A stretch of 44,969 nt of DNA from Selaginella moellendorffii (Eukaryota; Streptophyta; Lycopodiopsida; Selaginellales; Selaginellaceae), in assembly GCF_000143415.4 (NCBI RefSeq), contig NW_003314291.1:1611692-1656660 (forward strand), given 5' to 3'. A program made the translations under genes and the position numbers. Below the pieces are notes generated by a model. It did no database searches. It saw nothing but the letters and a program-made list of their open reading frames with translations, and had not been told where the DNA came from. The stretch's first letter is position 1. Every line of letters begins with the position of its first letter. Of this stretch, positions 20,501-29,595 are shown in pieces.

Positions 20501-22400
20501 CTTTGCGGACTTGGTATTCCCCAGTAAGTTGGCATATGATGAGTTGCGCATCTCCAACGAAATGGACTCACCTAAATTTGAGATCTGTGGCCAGCTTCAT
20601 GGCACTGATGGCCGCCAAGTACTCTGCTTCATTAGCTGATGTTGCTGGCAAAGTGATAGAGAGGTCGGCTACTTTGTTCTCTGCAGGATCAATCATCCAA
20701 ACTCCAATGCCGGCAGCCTGGTTTTTGGGGCAGAAAGCACCGTCAAAATAAGCTGTAATCATAGGAGTGTCCTCTTCCTCAAATAAAGATGTTGGGGACA
20801 CCACATCCAGCAAGACTGTCTCTGGTGAGTCTAATAAGAACGTTGTTGTTGGATCCAGAGTCTTTGTTTGTTGTTCTCTTTGCTTCTGATGCTCTGAGCG
20901 CTCGATGTCCAATGCAAGGACTGCAGCCAGGTACTCCGCAAGCGAAGGGAGATCCTCCACCAAAGTCCAGTCGAAGTCTGGTGCTAAAGTTTCAGTGTAA
21001 TACCCTTGGATCTGTACCGGGGGCTCCACAATAGGAAATTCAGAACTCAAAGAGCTATAACTCGCATGCAGCACGTCCGATTTGCTTGATTCTTCCTGCC
21101 AATTGTGTGACTGGATGTCATCTTCTGTCTCCAAAAAACAGCATGACAAAATATGCTCGAAGTCGTCAGCTACCGTGATTTTAGTAGGAAAATGCTGGCT
21201 GTGTAACACCTCAAAGAGTTGCTGAGGAGAATTGAGTTCAGCTATGTCCTGTGAAAGATGGGCTTGGTCTGGGGTGACTGTGTCATCAAGATCCATAAGA
21301 GAAAGTTGGTCCCATGCAAGAAACGAATCAAGGAGCCCTTCCTCTATCAAGAAACACTCTAAAAAGCTAGATATGGGGGCCTGTACCCTATAAGCCCCAC
21401 CCTCAAATAAAGAGGGCCTGTCTAGAGGCTCGGCCTTACTCTCAAATAAAGAGAGTGAAGCTGAGAGATGACTCGGGCTACCTGACTCACCTCCAACTGC
21501 ATCAATCGCATTGCATGAAAAAGCTTCCGCCATATAGATGGTTGACGCCCCTGCCAACTCAGGAAAAACCTCTGTGAGCTCGGGAGGAAAGTATGGTGTG
21601 GAGGCCATCTTAGTCCGAGCTTGTTGGGCTTGCTGAGAAAGAACTCTGCCGTGGTTGTTGAGAAAGGTGGCGCTATGGGTTCCATCGCTAATTTCCAACT
21701 TGCCTTGTGCACTATCAATGGTGCAATGGGCTGTGACTTGCCATGAGTGGCCAAGGATGATAGAGTCCTTCAAAGAGGACGTTCCAAGACGTTGGTAGTC
21801 AACCACGAGGAAATCCACCTCAGAAATAACACCTTGCACAGAGACCTTGACACCACAGCAAATTCCTGCTGGAGGAACGGTATGGTTGGCGAAGGTTTTG
21901 AGCACGATGGAGGAGCTCTCAGTGATCTGTAGCTGTGCTGAAAGGGCAGCTTCGAGAGAGATAATGTTGCTTCCAGAACCGGAGTCAACCAAAGCATCCA
22001 TCCTACAAGAGGAAGTACCAATCTGCACCGGGACGAAGAACAGACCAGGATCTCCTCCATATCTTGTCATATCGACAATGTGCACCTCTTGAGAAGTCCT
22101 CTTGAGAGTGCTCTCTGGTGGTCCTGACCGTGCAAACTCCTCCAAATGCTGGCCAAATCCCAGGATAAGACACAACATGTCTCGGAGCGAAAAGGTGACG
22201 GGAGTGTCAACCAGCTGTTGAAGAACTGGCTCCGGAACAGGAGTATCTGCTGGTGAGATCTCAGGAGGAGAAGAGAGGAGTGACTTGAAGGGGAGTTTAC
22301 AAGCCACCCTTTGTGTCACTGGGCCTGATGCCAACGGAGAGTCGCTCTCCACTGGCGCTGGGGGATCTATGGTAGGCTGAGTGGCTACCTTCTTCTTTGC
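17553..22400 (-). pseudogene. Tat-like pol: protease, extra RNase H, RT, degenerate RNase H, integrase
   Basis: One continuous frame with gag, broken by TAA 22401-22403 (at the gag/pol border), TGA 20568-20570 and TGA 19551-19553. Protease ALVDSGSGSNI lies near 21986. An RNase HI-type domain follows (about 20770-20380): YFDGAF, ANEAEYLA, VGDAQLI and ADRLSHQA supply a full D-E-D-D set. The first TGA falls within it. RT follows (LPFGLCNARATFQRF, YMDDL near 19625). The usual RNase H after RT is degenerate: YITTGTKAFGV and VYFNVLTFL stand where Asp-containing motifs are expected. Integrase has HSCAGHF...CEQC, then DDE residues in GLDFVGP, SDRGSGF and GQAESSNK. The frame ends at TGA 17553-17555. 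Each stop could derive from CAA or CGA by one C-to-T change. Non-functional as read unless the first stop is bypassed. Confidence 0.9.
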
Positions 22401-23660
22401 TTAGGCTCGAGTGGCTGCGGTTTGCTGTTGTTGCCTATAAAGTTCCTCGGCTACCAAAATCGTGTTGACCGATGAGACTGGTGCCTTGCCTTTGCTTGAC
22501 GAAGGGGCTGCCTCAATTGCTTGTCGCTCCAACTGCTCCTGATATGTCTCTGGACCTTGAGGCTGTGTGGAGTTATCAGCAAAGGGATGTTGTTGGACAC
22601 GTTGAGAAGATGGAGGCCGAAGCTCTGGGTGAAGCTTGAAGCAGCGCTGTGTGTTGTGTGTGTTTGTCTCGCAGTGAGTGCACCAACGGGACTTAAATCT
22701 GCGTTCCCGAGCTGTAGCGGCCTCTTTCCTGGACTCCACCAGCTCCTGGAGTAGTTTGTCATGGTGTGATTGCTGTGGAAGAATGATCTCCTTTAGCTGC
22801 CGCATCTCATTGGCAAAGTTCTCAAGAGCCGGAGGTGTATGCTCAATAGCGACAGGCTTTGATGTGGACGGGCGAATAGCGGCACAAGGTGACTCTGACG
22901 GGATGATGGCTTGGTCAAAATCAACTCTGGCAATCCCCAAGTCAACCAGAAGCTCTCTTTCCAGCTTTGTGGCAAATGAAAATGCCTCACGGCAAGAGCT
23001 GAACGTCTTCTTAAGAAGTTTCCGCTGCAAGTTCCCACGCAGACCTGCTGTGAATGCTGTGATCCCCTGTTGCTCATCTTGGACTACTCTGCGATCCCAA
23101 CACTGCTTCCAGTAAGCTTGAAAGCATGTGATGTAGTCAGGAATAGTCTCGTGAGCACCCTGTCGGAACGAAAAAAGGTCAACAAGTAGCCGATTTGTGG
23201 GTTTTTCTTCAACGAAGCGTTCTCTGAAAGAAGCAAGTAGTGTCTGGAAGTCTGTCCGGTCCTCTGGGAGGAGAGAATCTACCCAAGTTGCTGCTTTGCC
23301 TTCGAGAGACTGCAGGAAGTTGCGGCACATATGATCATCGTCGACGATCATGTTTGTGGTGCAGTAGTAATCAAAGCGACTAATATGCAATGTTGGAGAG
23401 ACTGTTCCAACACCTGAAAAGACCGGCAGATCACTCCCCTTCTGCAGAACATGGAGCTGAGGTCGAGCTAAGGGTGGCTGCGCCATAGCTCGTAGATCTA
23501 AGTCACTGGAATCTGTCAAGGAGGAAGAGGACTCAGCCCGAGAAGGTGCAGTGTCGTACCTAAGCTGCCTTTGGATGTTGGAAAGTTTACTCCGTACCTT
23601 AGGGCCTTGAGGTATGATGAAAGGGTGCCAATTCGTCGTACGTCTAGTTTGTACCGGCAT
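22401..23660 (-). CDS. Gag of the Tat-like element
   Basis: Capsid/nucleocapsid precursor. I place the start at the ATG at 23660 (MPVQTRRTTNWHPF); the frame is open a little further upstream without an ATG. A retrotransposon gag region is recognisable around residues 85-190 (CRNFLQSLEGKAATWVDSLL, then FRQGAHETIPDYI). A zinc knuckle CTHCETNTHNTQRC (CX2CX4HX4C, about residues 326-339) follows. The stop TAA at 22401-22403 is in the same frame as pol, with no overlap or shift. It is either a true gag stop bypassed by readthrough or a mutated CAA inside a single gag-pol frame. Confidence 0.85.
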   Translation of the reverse strand: MPVQTRRTTNWHPFIIPQGPKVRSKLSNIQRQLRYDTAPSRAESSSSLTDSSDLDLRAMAQPPLARPQLHVLQKGSDLPVFSGVGTVSPTLHISRFDYYCTTNMIVDDDHMCRNFLQSLEGKAATWVDSLLPEDRTDFQTLLASFRERFVEEKPTNRLLVDLFSFRQGAHETIPDYITCFQAYWKQCWDRRVVQDEQQGITAFTAGLRGNLQRKLLKKTFSSCREAFSFATKLERELLVDLGIARVDFDQAIIPSESPCAAIRPSTSKPVAIEHTPPALENFANEMRQLKEIILPQQSHHDKLLQELVESRKEAATARERRFKSRWCTHCETNTHNTQRCFKLHPELRPPSSQRVQQHPFADNSTQPQGPETYQEQLERQAIEAAPSSSKGKAPVSSVNTILVAEELYRQQQQTAATRA

Positions 23661-24797
23661 CAAATACCCTGAACACTGCAAATGCCCGGTCAAGGCAACT
23701 GGGTTGACAGGAGCAAGAAGACTGTAGGCTAGTGCTGAAGTTGCTCAAAATGCCTTTGACCCGACTGCCGAAGTAGCCACTGGAGTAGCCGCTGGAGGAG
23801 CCACTAGAGTAGCCGCTGGAGTAGCCACTGGAGTAGCCGGTAGCCGGTAACCGGGGTAGTCGCTGGAGCAGCCACTGGAGTAGCCGCGGGAGTAGTCGGT
23901 AGCCGATAACCGAGGACCTGTGACCTGTAACCGGTAACCCCTACTCTCGCTCCTACTCCTGCGCTTGCTCCAACACCAACTCCTATCCCTGTGCCTATTC
24001 CTATTGTCCCTGTTTCTACGCCAACTCTTGTTCCTGCTCCTCCTGTTCCTGTTCCTACGGTTACCTGTTCCTTGAAGATTGCTTCGTTCCCAAGGAACCC
24101 CCAACGAAGTTTAACCCAAAAGAGAAAAATGAGTCCTCTAGTCTCGATCCTTCTCCATTTTGATTGCTGGTGGGCTCGTTGGAAAGAGCTCAGCCCCTTC
24201 TACCTTATATCGCAAGAATTTGGGAAGAAACTGCCTCAATATTCCCTGAAATCCGCGAAGAGGTAGCCCAAAACGCCAACATTATGGAAAAACATGTGCA
24301 TGTCCATGATGTAGATGGACACTAAGGCGCTGTTGGTACTTCTCGAAAGCCTAGGACTAGGAGCACCTCTAGAAATAAATGGCATCCAAAACCAAGCCTG
24401 GAGGAGCATGAATTCCTACCACAAAGATAACCCAATCTAGCCGGAGAAGAAAATCCTTTTGCATGCCGTCAATTCTCCCAAATCTAGTGCCAAGAACTAC
24501 CACTACTCATAGATCTAGGCCAGATCTACAAGCCCAAATGCACTACCTTGAGAAATTCGGCCGAGGATCCAAGCGAGAAAGTGAAAACCCCAAAATGCTC
24601 ATCCAACCGAGCCAAGAAACGTTGTATCTCTTCAAATACTGCACGGCTTGATGAGCGCCATACCTTGCTGGAAAGAGGAGCTCCAGACCTATCCAACACA
24701 CTCAAGATCAAAGAAAACCACCGCAAAATGAACAAGGAATTCCTTCCCAAACTCTGCGGCCAAATGAAAAGAGAGAAATGACGCTTTAGAAAGTCCT
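23661..24797 (-). other. Leader of the Tat-like element with tandem repeats
   Basis: Between the 5' LTR/primer site and gag. 23760-23950 holds degenerate units (GGAGTAGCC and GGTAGCCGGTAACC), and 23975-24060 a run of CCTGTTCCT-like 9-mers. The plus strand has proline/valine-rich open stretches (from 23991) of no recognisable family. I see no convincing gene in 24100-24797. Confidence 0.5.
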
Positions 24798-24819
24798 ACG
24801 TGTCATGCCGGGTTCACCA
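24798..24819 (-). promoter_or_regulatory. Putative primer-binding site, tRNA not identified
   Basis: On the minus strand, two bases after the 5' LTR, the sequence reads TGGTGAACCCGGCATGACAC. It starts TGG, as a primer site complementary to a tRNA CCA end must, but it is not the initiator-Met sequence used by the other elements here. I could not match it to a specific tRNA. Confidence 0.5.
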
Positions 24820-24821
24820 TT

Positions 24822-25009
24822 TGTTGGGGGAAGGAGGGGCGCCTCCCCCAACGCTCGCTCAAACACGAGAAATGCTTCACTGCTCTTTGCAAAAATGCCC
24901 CCCCTTGCCCTTGTGAGGCAAGGGTTTTATACAAGGAAGATGGGGAATATTCTGAGGACCAGAATATTCCCTCTCTCTCTCTCACTCTCTCGGTGGCCAC
25001 GCCCTAACA
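24822..25009 (-). repeat. 5' LTR of the Tat-like element
   Basis: Direct repeat of 16003-16190. It adjoins the putative primer site on the minus strand. Confidence 0.95.
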
Positions 25010-25703
25010 GTGTGGCTCAACGGAAACTCGCTCTAAGCCCACAGCTAGAGCACCCACAGGCGGAAGGCGGGGAGAGTACCCACGAGGCTTGCGTAAGGCC
25101 ACGGTGTTCTGAAATGTTGCCCCAAGGTCCCAGACTGTGAAAAGGAAGAAGAGCTATCCTATAGTTTAGAGACCAAGGATACGGTTATGTGAAGAGGAAG
25201 TCCCAGAAGACCGTGGGACTTAGTGGTTGGGCCAGTGGGCCTTGATCCAGTGGCAGTGTTGGCGAACACTGCTATGGGCAGAAACGGATTTGGTGGGGAC
25301 CAGAAAGGGGATATTGGGGAAGGCTATTCCCCATGTCTATGGGCATCCTAAGGATGCTAAGGAGTGGATCTAGGATGATCACTCATGGACGGATGGCCCA
25401 GTCTTTGAGAGACGGGATTGTGATATAGGTGGTGTTAGACCACCGGTGTGACCAAGGTGAATGAGCATGGCCTTAGCATAATGGGCCGATATGTCGGTGG
25501 TACCTTGGGGTGTCGGTCATGGGATCAGACACGTGGAGCACTTGGACCAAGTGCAAAGGTTGAGTGGCGGGGATGCCATTCTCGGGGCTAACAAGCCCAA
25601 GTCCAAAATAGGACTTATGGAGGTTGTGAGTGAGACTGCTCCAAGTGGTCGGAGGTGTGGTTAAGTGACTAAAGTAGAATGGAAATATTAGTCGCTTACA
25701 ACT

Positions 25704-25715
25704 TGGTATCGGAGT
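25704..25715 (+). promoter_or_regulatory. Primer-binding site of the minisatellite-LTR element
   Basis: TGGTATCGGAGT follows the LTR end (25700) after three bases. It matches the tRNA-iMet primer site apart from A-to-G and the last base. It fixes the LTR orientation as plus and identifies the 15021-25700 copy as a 5' LTR. Confidence 0.85.
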
Positions 25716-28265
25716 TGTTCCTTAATCTGACTTTTATTAGTGCTCAAATATATCACCATTGATATTGGCATCGAAAGGTCCTAGAAGTGGGCTTATCCTT
25801 GAGGAGTAGCATGTCTAGAGGACATGGCTCTCCACTCAAGTTCATGTGTGAACTTGGGCACGATGTGGTGGATAGAAAAGGGGCCAGTAAGGGAACAACT
25901 TTGGGATCTTGGGAACAATATAAAGGTTTCCTCAGAGAGTTGAAAATGTGATCTAGATGAGTGTTTGATGTAGCCAACTGGCTAATGTAGTTGTGGTAAA
26001 CAACTACAGTTGGGATCATGAGAAAGATAGAGACTCCAAAGCAATAAAGGAGTCACAAGATTATCCTCATATAGTTGAGGTTGGTGCTTATGAATGTGAG
26101 ACCAGAAGTAATGACCGCGGGAGGTCAAATACGGAAAAGGACACAAGTCTTTGAAATGGTAGCCGGAGCTACCTCTAATAAATGCTGGAACAACCCAAGG
26201 AGTTGGGGGTGTACTCAGAGGATGAGTTAGTATTCTCATCACATGGACAAATGGTCATAAGGGGCAAAAGGTTGCCCCAAGAGAACAAATCAAATGTCGG
26301 AGTAACACTTGCAAAGATGGTCCTTGTGAGTAGGACTTGAATACAAGAAGTTGTATTCCAGTGAGTTGGCACTTCAAAGGTAGGACCTCATGGGTCGTCG
26401 GATGACAAAGTCCAAAAAGCTGGATGACTCAAGTAGAGTCAAGGAATAATCCTAAAGGATTGATGGAAGCATTTGGACTGAGGTGTGTTGTACCCCACGA
26501 AAGGATGGGGGGGATCATAGAATCCAAGGATGAGAATAGAGGGTATCTCATCAATGGCAGAATATGCCATGCTAGAATCTTGGAAAAGGTGTTCCCCAAA
26601 AAGAAAGCAATTTTGGCATAGAGTTGTGTATGAACACTATAGTGCAGTGCTAACTGATAGTTAGCATGAAAAATGACTACTTTGGTCTTGGCAAAGACCT
26701 ATACACAAATAAGAAGTGTCATAGAGGTAGGATAGTGGAGCCGTTGGTGTGGAAACACCAAATGTGCCAAAATGAGATACCTTGAAGTTATGTTGATGGG
26801 TTCATGGGAACCCCTTGCCAAGGGAATGGCATATCCTAAGTTGGAAAGCATGTGGTTAGAGTGTGGTGACCCAGATAATGATGGAGGTGTGGAAGCACCA
26901 AGCAATGAGTTGTAGGACTTGACAACTATGGGGCAACTAAGCGAGAGGTGCAAGATAATTGGTTAAACGGGTAGAAGGTAGCTACCCAAGACTTCTTAAT
27001 GGCATAAGGAAGTTAGATATACCCTTACGGGGGATAAATTGTTTATGTTGCGATATAGGGAGTCAATGTCAAAGAAGGAAATGCTCATTATCAAGGAGAC
27101 CATCATTGGGACACCCAAACACTCTGGAACACCAGGAGGTAATGTTTAGTGTCGCAAGGGCAATAGATAAGGCCCAAGGGACTAAGTCCCTAGCAAATGA
27201 TGGATAGGAGATGCCATCCAAACGTCCAAGGTTGTAGAGACAGGAGGAATCCATCTACCCGATTTGGACAAAGCCAAAAATGGGATTTTGGCAAGGCTAG
27301 TGATGGGCATATGGAGCCCATAAGTAGCAATGGTAATCCCGGAGTGTGGGATTATAAGGCGAGCATGCCCAAATTGAGGAACCACTCCCTAAGCTATCGG
27401 GTAGGTTCATCCCTATGAATACTTGCTAAGGCATGGTAAAATGTGCAAAGCTATCCTCCTAGTCTGGAGGAGAATAACTAAAGGAAACATATGAGGCCAA
27501 AAGGCAAGTAGTATTGGGATGGAACTGAACCATAGAAATTGAAAGGCATAACCAATGGTGGTTATACAAGTTGGGAGTGGAGAATCAAGAGGGTGCTCGA
27601 GGATGTTGTTACTAGCAACCGCGATGCCATGGAGAATCTAAAATGTGGAATTATCCATGTTAGACTATATCGTGAGTAGGGAGCTTGCAAAAGAGAAGCC
27701 TTAGCAAGCTAAGGAACAGAGTTCCTTGAAGGTTCCCAAAGACAATTCTAGGTAAATAAGTACCTACCTAGAGCATGCGAAATCAGAGTGGCGCAGCAGA
27801 AGCGTGGTCTTGAAGCTGGCTATGAGGCGAGGCTATCAAGGTTGGGGAAGTAGTTCCCGAGTGTTCAAAAAGAGGGCTTTGAACAAAAGTCGATGGGTAA
27901 GGATTTTCATGCTTATGCATGAACTATGTTACGGTGGCCGGATGACTTACTAACCGAGATTGGTGAGTCAGGGGAACAAATCCCCTAGTTGAAGGTGCTA
28001 ACTTCAAAAGGGGTGGCCCATAAGGCCGAGCATGGAGGAGTCCATGCATGATCACAGACTTGTCAAGCGAGAGGACTTGGCAGTGCGGAGAAACTAGGTT
28101 CCTAAGCTGTGATCTATAGCGCTCTTTAAGTATAAGTTGGTGCACCGGCGTGGGGAGTCATGCTAGGCATCTTGTGCAATGCCATCCATAGATGCATATA
28201 CGGAGGTTGGGTTTGAGTCCCAACCTTCTAGTGCTTGGGTTCGAGTCCTAAGTCACTAGGGCGTG
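25716..28265 (+). mobile_element. Non-coding internal domain of a minisatellite-LTR element
   Basis: Some 2.5 kb without any gag, protease, RT or integrase motif in any frame. A segment (26395-27030) recurs inverted at 41066-41716, so it is a real shared part of the family and not random filler. Long LTRs, a primer site and a long non-coding interior resemble a LARD-type non-autonomous element. Two T-arm-like hairpins lie at 28206-28250 (GGTTGGGTTTGAGTCCCAAC, then TTGGGTTCGAGTCCTAA). Confidence 0.6.
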
Positions 28266-28479
28266 ATGTTGGTTTGGAATATGAGGACACTCATTTTTCG
28301 ATGGTCATGGACTCTCAGTGAGGAGACTGGTTTAGGCACACCGCCAAGCGAGGGATGCCTCGGTGTTGTGATGCACGGTTAGATTGCTTAGTGTGGCTTG
28401 GCATTATAAGGAACCAACTCGCAGAGGTGTCGTAGGCTAAAGAATCCCCGAAAGCATGACCAAAATGATAAAGAGTTCA

Positions 28480-28735
28480 TTGGATGGGACCGAGTTTGAG
28501 ATTGAGTCCAAGACCGACTCTGAGACCGAGTTTGAGATAGAGTCCGGAATTGAGTCCGAGGCCGACTTGGAGACCGTTCGAGACGGAGTCCGAGATCCGA
28601 AATCGGGTCCGAGACCGAGTCTGAGGTCGAGCCCGAGGTCGGGTCTGAGATCGGGACCGACATTGAGTCCTAGATCGAGTCCGAGACCGAATCTGAAGTC
28701 GGATCCGAGATCGAGCCAGAGACTGAGTCCGAGTA
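28480..28735 (+). repeat. LTR-internal hexamer array
   Basis: Degenerate GAGTCC, GAGACC and GAGATC hexamers, the third sub-type of the LTR minisatellite. The 12-bp GAGATGGAGTCC phase is missing here. Confidence 0.8.
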
Positions 28736-28779
28736 CTAATACGGGTCAAGGGGTGAAAGCCCAAAGCGTGCGTCTCCCA

Positions 28780-28801
28780 GGGGGGGGGGGGGGGGGGGGG
28801 G
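28780..28801 (+). repeat. Poly-G tract (about 22 G)
   Basis: An uninterrupted G run at the position where related LTRs have CCCTGGGGGG. It could form a quadruplex, or be a sequencing or assembly length error. Confidence 0.9.
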
Positions 28802-29539
28802 CTGCAGGGGGTTCCAAAAGTATAGTAGGGATAGTGAGGTCCAGGAACCAGTTTTGAAGGAACTCTTTAGTAGGGCTTCCAAACTGACATGAGGTTGAGA
28901 CTGGGACCGAGGGGCCTTGGGTGGGAGTGAGCATGGACTTGGTTGGTGCTGGAGGGGCCATCCAAGGAAGTGCTTAAGAGCAGCTCCCACTCCCGAAAGG
29001 GAAACCGACTGCGGTGCTCCCAGCTCATGTGGAGTGGTGCCCCACTTGAGTACCATGCGGCTCATTGGTCCTCGCCCTTCCTAGGGGCTTGGGCCTTCCC
29101 TTCGGGATGGAAGTCGGGGGGTAGAGGTACCCATACCGGGCTGTTAGGCCACGGTGTTTCGCCCCGGCGTCCCGAAGCAAGTGTTGCACCCAAGACTTGG
29201 GATTTAGAGGGTCCCATGATCAAGTCTTGTGGTACCAAGAGATGTTAGGAACCTGGAGGCTTGGTGTGCTTGGCTGCTTGTGCTTGCGGGGAGTGTAGCC
29301 GAACCTTAAGTTCAGTCTAACCCGGGGAGGGGGATTGGGAGAGATTTGGGAATCCGTGGATGGATGGCTAACACTCCACTGCTCGTGCAGTGAGTAGGTG
29401 AAACCAAGTAGAACCAAGTAGGAGCTGGTACCATAGGCGAGAACCTTGGCGAGGGAACTTAGCAAAAGCTAAGGCAATGTTGGACAGATAGACGAGTTAA
29501 ACTGGCAAATTGGAAAGGAAAAATTTGTGGCTTACAATT

Positions 29540-29551
29540 TGGTATCGGAGC
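29540..29551 (+). promoter_or_regulatory. Primer-binding site, tRNA-iMet type
   Basis: TGGTATCGGAGC lies three bases after the LTR end. One mismatch from TGGTATCAGAGC, and it shares the A-to-G change with the site at 25704. Confidence 0.9.
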
Positions 29552-29595
29552 CTTTTCCTCAGTTCTAGCGAAGGATAGAGGCGGATTGCTGAGAG

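Larger units (their letters stand above)
16003..25009 (-). mobile_element. Tat-like Ty3/gypsy element, 9.0 kb, with an extra RNase H
   Basis: Two 188-bp LTRs (16003-16190, 24822-25009) start TGTTGGGGG and end CCCTAACA in window orientation, and differ at about four transitions. A 4-bp GTGT duplication flanks it (15999-16002 and 25010-25013), and the flanks rejoin the interrupted LTR sequence (compare 10730-10760). On the minus strand the order is 5' LTR, about 1.1-kb leader, gag, protease, extra RNase H, RT, degenerate RNase H, integrase, about 1.4-kb 3' untranslated region, 3' LTR. The LTRs carry TATAAAA (near 16109-16115 on the minus strand) and two hairpins (GGAATATTCTG/CAGAATATTCC and TTGGGGGAAGG/GCGCCTCCCCCAA). 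Coding is broken only by in-frame stops. Confidence 0.9.
15021..25700 (+). mobile_element. LTR copy (plus strand) interrupted by a SINE-like element and a Tat-like element
   Basis: Starts CAAAATCCCTAGGCTCC (LTR base about 9). It is interrupted at 15126-15401 and 16003-25009, and ends GTCGCTTACA at 25700, directly before a primer site. It is therefore a 5' LTR, followed by internal sequence to about 28265. It carries the minisatellite at 15468-15675 and the conserved stretch GGTGAAAGCCCAAAGCGT at 15680. A piece before the SINE-like insert, present in 44380-44440, is deleted here. Confidence 0.85.
28266..29536 (+). mobile_element. LTR of a related minisatellite family (5' end uncertain)
   Basis: Ends TGTGGCTTACA at 29536, followed by a primer site. 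It contains a GAGTCC/GAGACC array (28480-28735), the shared stretch GGTGAAAGCCCAAAGCGT (28751), and a GGGGGTTCCAAAAGTATAGT module, but the remainder differs from the 1704-bp LTR. An inverted copy of its last about 210 bp lies at 41902-42119. The start near 28266 (TGTTGGTTTGG) is a guess. Confidence 0.65.

Noticed and set aside
22401-22403. Programmed gag-pol readthrough at TAA
   Set aside because: Possible, but a mutated CAA is equally likely from one copy, and two other stops in the same frame show decay.
23991-24266. Plus-strand Pro/Val-rich ORF antisense to the Tat-like leader
   Set aside because: It is built by 9-bp CCTGTTCCT-like repeats and ends in sequence without any recognisable domain; antisense genes are known in some plant elements, but nothing here supports one.
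28206-28250. A functional tRNA gene
   Set aside because: Only T-arm-like hairpins are present; no acceptor, D-arm or anticodon arm can be folded around them.
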